A stretch of 35,223 nucleotides of DNA. Source: JACRLW01 sp050181465. Lineage in GTDB: Bacteria; Planctomycetota; UBA1135; UBA2386. A model generated the notes under the pieces. The model worked only from the letters and a program-made list of their open reading frames with translations, was not told the DNA's origin and made no database searches. The position numbers and the translations under genes were made by a program. Positions 33,007-35,223 of the stretch are shown one piece after another (within the stretch, counting starts at the first letter, position 1; each line of letters opens with the position of its first letter). The stretch is taken from assembly GCA_050181465.1 (NCBI GenBank), contig JBFXDD010000042.1:1-35223 (forward strand), in the 5' to 3' direction.

Positions 33007-34239
33007 ATGAACCGCTCTCTCTCGATCCTCTTCGTCACCACCATCGTCACCCTTGCCGCGCTACCGGCACAGGCACCGCCGCCGCCGCGGGTCGTCGGCC
33101 TGAACCTTGGAGGCGTCGCCTTCACTCAGGACCCCGGCACTTGCGCGGTCCAGTCCTGCCCGATGGGCGCGATCATCCCGCCGGCACCGACCCCGCTCGC
33201 CGGCGGTGTGGCGCACGACGCGTCCGACGGCGGCACCTGGATCACGAACGGCAACTTGCTCGTCAAGATCGACATGCGCGCGCAGTGCGTGCCGCTCTGC
33301 CCGCCGCAAGCCATGCCGCTCACGCCGGGCGCCACCTTTGCCACCGGCCTCGCATTCAGCGAAGCGTCGCAGACGCTCTGGGCGAGCTACGACAACAACA
33401 CGATCGCCCGGCTCGGGGTCGCCGGCTGTGCAGTGAACCTCGCCGGCTTCTGCGCCGCGCCGACGGCGCTGAATCACATGATCACCGCCCTCGCAACCGA
33501 CGACGTTCAGGGGACGGTCTACTACGGCACCACGCCGCTGGCCGGAGCCACAACCGTGTTCGGAGTCGTGCAGGTCGCGCCGATGACTGCCCCTTGCACG
33601 CCGATCTGCCGCTTCGGCATTCCGGATTGCACCGGCGCCTTGCTCGGCCGCATGCTCGGTTTGGGTTTCGATCCATGTCAGAACGGCCTCTTTGGCACCG
33701 ACGGCGGACAGCTCAGCGGCGTGCGCGTGGTCAACTGCGCCGTGGTCGGCCCGCTCGGCTGCTGTCCCGCAGCGGCCGCATCGCCCATCATCGGCCTCGA
33801 CGTTTTGCCGTCGCATGCGGTGCGCATGGGGCTCTCCTGCACTCAAGGTGCGTGCCCGTCTTGCCCCGCGATGCGGCACGACACCATCGGTGATCCGACC
33901 ATCGGCAACCCCAGCTTCGCGCTGACTCTGCAGAACGCACCCGCGAGTTCGGTCGCGATCCTCGTGCTGTCGATCGGCAGCCACTGCACGCCGCCCGGCT
34001 TTGCCTTCTTCTTCTGTGGGCCGCTCCTCACGCCGCCCCCATTCACCACGGTCGGCGGCTTCCCCACCGGCGGCGGTGCCGGATGCACCGGCGGTGTGAT
34101 CTTCCCGCTCGCACTGCCGGCGAATCCCGCACTCTGCGGCATCCCGATGTCCTCGCAGTGGGTCGGTTTCTGCTCGCCGGCCGTCGCAGCGGACAACTTC
34201 GTCAGCAACTGCTTGAGCTGGACGATCGGCGGTTCCTGA
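33007..34239 (+). CDS. Secreted cysteine-rich protein of unknown function
   Basis: The 410-residue product has a signal peptide (LSILFVTTIVTLAALPAQA). Its body is rich in Cys (over 20), mostly in short motifs such as CAVQSCP, CVPLCPP, CTPICRFGIPDC, GCCPA and CTQGACPSCP. These suggest many disulfides after export. Strands such as GGTWITNGNLLVKID and TVYYGTTPLAG recur with propeller-like spacing. The C-terminus (LPANPALCGIPMSSQWVGFC with DNFVSN) looks like a Cys-bearing version of the module in the other secreted proteins here. No enzyme motif was found. A GGTGGAG run lies about 10 nt before the ATG. A strong hairpin overlaps the stop codon. Confidence 0.8.
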   Translation: MNRSLSILFVTTIVTLAALPAQAPPPPRVVGLNLGGVAFTQDPGTCAVQSCPMGAIIPPAPTPLAGGVAHDASDGGTWITNGNLLVKIDMRAQCVPLCPPQAMPLTPGATFATGLAFSEASQTLWASYDNNTIARLGVAGCAVNLAGFCAAPTALNHMITALATDDVQGTVYYGTTPLAGATTVFGVVQVAPMTAPCTPICRFGIPDCTGALLGRMLGLGFDPCQNGLFGTDGGQLSGVRVVNCAVVGPLGCCPAAAASPIIGLDVLPSHAVRMGLSCTQGACPSCPAMRHDTIGDPTIGNPSFALTLQNAPASSVAILVLSIGSHCTPPGFAFFFCGPLLTPPPFTTVGGFPTGGGAGCTGGVIFPLALPANPALCGIPMSSQWVGFCSPAVAADNFVSNCLSWTIGGS

Positions 34240-34251
34240 GACCGCCGATCG
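34223..34251 (+). terminator. Perfect 11-bp hairpin overlapping the stop codon
   Basis: CGATCGGCGGT pairs perfectly with ACCGCCGATCG around a 7-nt loop that contains the TGA stop of the Cys-rich protein gene. It lies between convergent genes (the next stop is at 34274). There is no U-tract. Confidence 0.6.
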
Positions 34252-34273
34252 CTCACCCGCGCGCAAGAGGCGA

Positions 34274-35167
34274 CTACCTCGGCGCGCGCGGAGGATCTGC
34301 GCTCACCATGCCGAGTGCTTCATCGAAGCTGAGTCGATGCGGCACTCGGCACTTGAAGTACTCCACGGCTTCGTTGTGCAGCGGTGAGCGGGAGTCGTTC
34401 CGAGCCGCCCACAGCTCTCGACGTCGCGGCTCAGGGAGCGCGTTGAACTTCTTGCTGAACTCCTGACTCAGGAAGTACCCCGCCTCCGCCTCGTGCTCGA
34501 CGGCTTGGTGATATTCAGGATAGCGGTCCTTGCAGAAGACGAAGACCAACCGCACGAGACGGCCCTGCAGTCGTCCGTTGCGGAACCTGGTCAAGCAGTC
34601 TGCAAACTTGCCCCTCGAGAAGTAATCGCTAGCCACGTCATCGTCGTCGGCAATGGTCACGTAGTCGCCGCGTCGAAACGCATCCAAGCAGGCACGATCG
34701 AGTGCTGCCGCGTGGTTGAGCACGGCATATCGGGCGATATCCGGCGCCTCTCCGCCAACCGCGCGCGCAGAGAGGTCAGCGAGCCGCGCTTGCTCTCCCA
34801 TGTACTCCGCTTCGACGGTGTTGAGGAAGAAGTCTGCTCCCTGGGCATCCAGCGGTCCTAGCGTCCGAAAGCTCTTGTACTCCGTTAGATCGGCGGCTCC
34901 GGGAATCTGCGGCTCCTCCGCCACCAAGGCCACGCGTGCCGGTTTGCGAAGGCGCTCCATCACTTCGCTCGTGTCGAGGCCGTCGACGACCATGGGGACT
35001 GCGGACTCGCGCGCGTCGTCGGCGCTCTCCGCCGCACCTGCGAGCGATGGCGCATCGGGCATCGGAGTGACACCCGCTGCCAGACTACCGCTGAGTGTCC
35101 GGCCGAGCGCGAGCAGCCCGGCGACGATCATCGCGACAACCCACAGATTCGGCAGTGAACGGTTCAT
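34274..35167 (-). CDS. Membrane-anchored protein of unknown function
   Basis: The 297-residue product has one N-terminal hydrophobic helix (LWVVAMIVAGLLALGRTL) that could be a membrane anchor or an uncleaved signal. A low-complexity stretch (30-60) follows, then a soluble helical domain with FFLNTVEAEYMGEQARLADL, IADDDDVASDYFSRGKFADC and LVRLVFVFCKDRYPEY. I do not recognise it. The layout is like the protein at 10272. ATG at 35167 overlaps the stop of the gene upstream (TGATG), which indicates coupling; a GTG one codon earlier is possible. It ends with TAG, uncommon in this window. Confidence 0.6.
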   Translation of the reverse strand: MNRSLPNLWVVAMIVAGLLALGRTLSGSLAAGVTPMPDAPSLAGAAESADDARESAVPMVVDGLDTSEVMERLRKPARVALVAEEPQIPGAADLTEYKSFRTLGPLDAQGADFFLNTVEAEYMGEQARLADLSARAVGGEAPDIARYAVLNHAAALDRACLDAFRRGDYVTIADDDDVASDYFSRGKFADCLTRFRNGRLQGRLVRLVFVFCKDRYPEYHQAVEHEAEAGYFLSQEFSKKFNALPEPRRRELWAARNDSRSPLHNEAVEYFKCRVPHRLSFDEALGMVSADPPRAPR

Positions 35168-35223
35168 CACTTCTTCTCACACGCGGCACACTCGTAGCGT
35201 CGAACCACCGACACGTCGGAGTT
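35167..35223 (-). CDS. C-terminal end of an unknown gene running off the window
   Basis: The last 18 codons of a minus-strand frame end VRRYECAACEKK and then a TGA that overlaps the ATG of the gene at 35167. The CAAC pair could be part of a zinc-binding or heme-type motif, but too little is visible to name it. Confidence 0.4.
   Translation of the reverse strand, partial: NSDVSVVRRYECAACEKK

Overview
The window is a GC-rich bacterial scaffold, apparently from a metagenome or draft assembly because it carries two 100-N placeholders (2724-2823 and 8241-8340). The gene content suggests a Planctomycetota-like organism. It has many secreted proteins of unknown role sharing a C-terminal module of the type 'xxIPxxxxLxGxxLxxQxxxxDPxAxxxGxxxSNG', a DUF1080 lipoprotein, a sialate O-acetylesterase-like enzyme, an Omp85 outer-membrane protein, and mostly leader regions without Shine-Dalgarno sequences. 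This lineage assignment is inference; there is no rRNA in the window to confirm it.

Layout. 1-2823: a secreted esterase and, upstream of it, a decayed AAA/DUF4143 ATPase pseudogene, ending at a dispersed palindromic repeat and an assembly gap. 2824-5764: a housekeeping block with nadE (3' end lost in the gap) and ispH on the minus strand, diverging from bolA and a CGFS glutaredoxin. 5824-9015: a secreted carbohydrate-binding-like protein, a DUF1080 lipoprotein and a gapped membrane protein with a long Ala/Pro tail. 9209-11078: a sigma-70-like regulator converging on two membrane-anchored unknowns. 11358-12404: an M20 metallopeptidase-family hydrolase. 12427-16200: three paralogous secreted proteins, with two copies of a 160-184 bp palindromic element between the divergent first pair. 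16204-16869: a queuosine-precursor transporter. 17043-19709: an AtuA-like gene, its separately encoded C-terminal domain and a phosphate acetyltransferase, apparently one operon. 19859-21322: a secreted beta-propeller protein.

21346-25803 (minus) is the most distinctive region. Four genes are joined by 4-nt stop/start overlaps: a fatty-acid-desaturase-like membrane protein fused to a Rossmann domain, phosphatidylserine decarboxylase, a secreted protein of unknown role, and a five-helix membrane enzyme of the alkaline-phosphatase superfamily. I read this as a candidate envelope-lipid or phosphoethanolamine-transfer operon. 25919-27010 is a secreted redoxin-like protein without the CxxC motif. 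27031-31728 (minus) is a second tightly overlapping operon: biotin carboxylase, a biotin carrier protein (a split acyl-CoA carboxylase alpha subunit), rlmN and an Omp85 protein. 31937-32843 holds two small orphan genes with unusually strong Shine-Dalgarno sequences. They are followed by a second type of palindromic element, a Cys-rich secreted protein, and a membrane-anchored unknown overlapping the end of a partial gene at the window edge.

Several genes are followed by GC-rich hairpins without U-tracts. No tRNA, rRNA, CRISPR array, insertion sequence or phage gene was seen.
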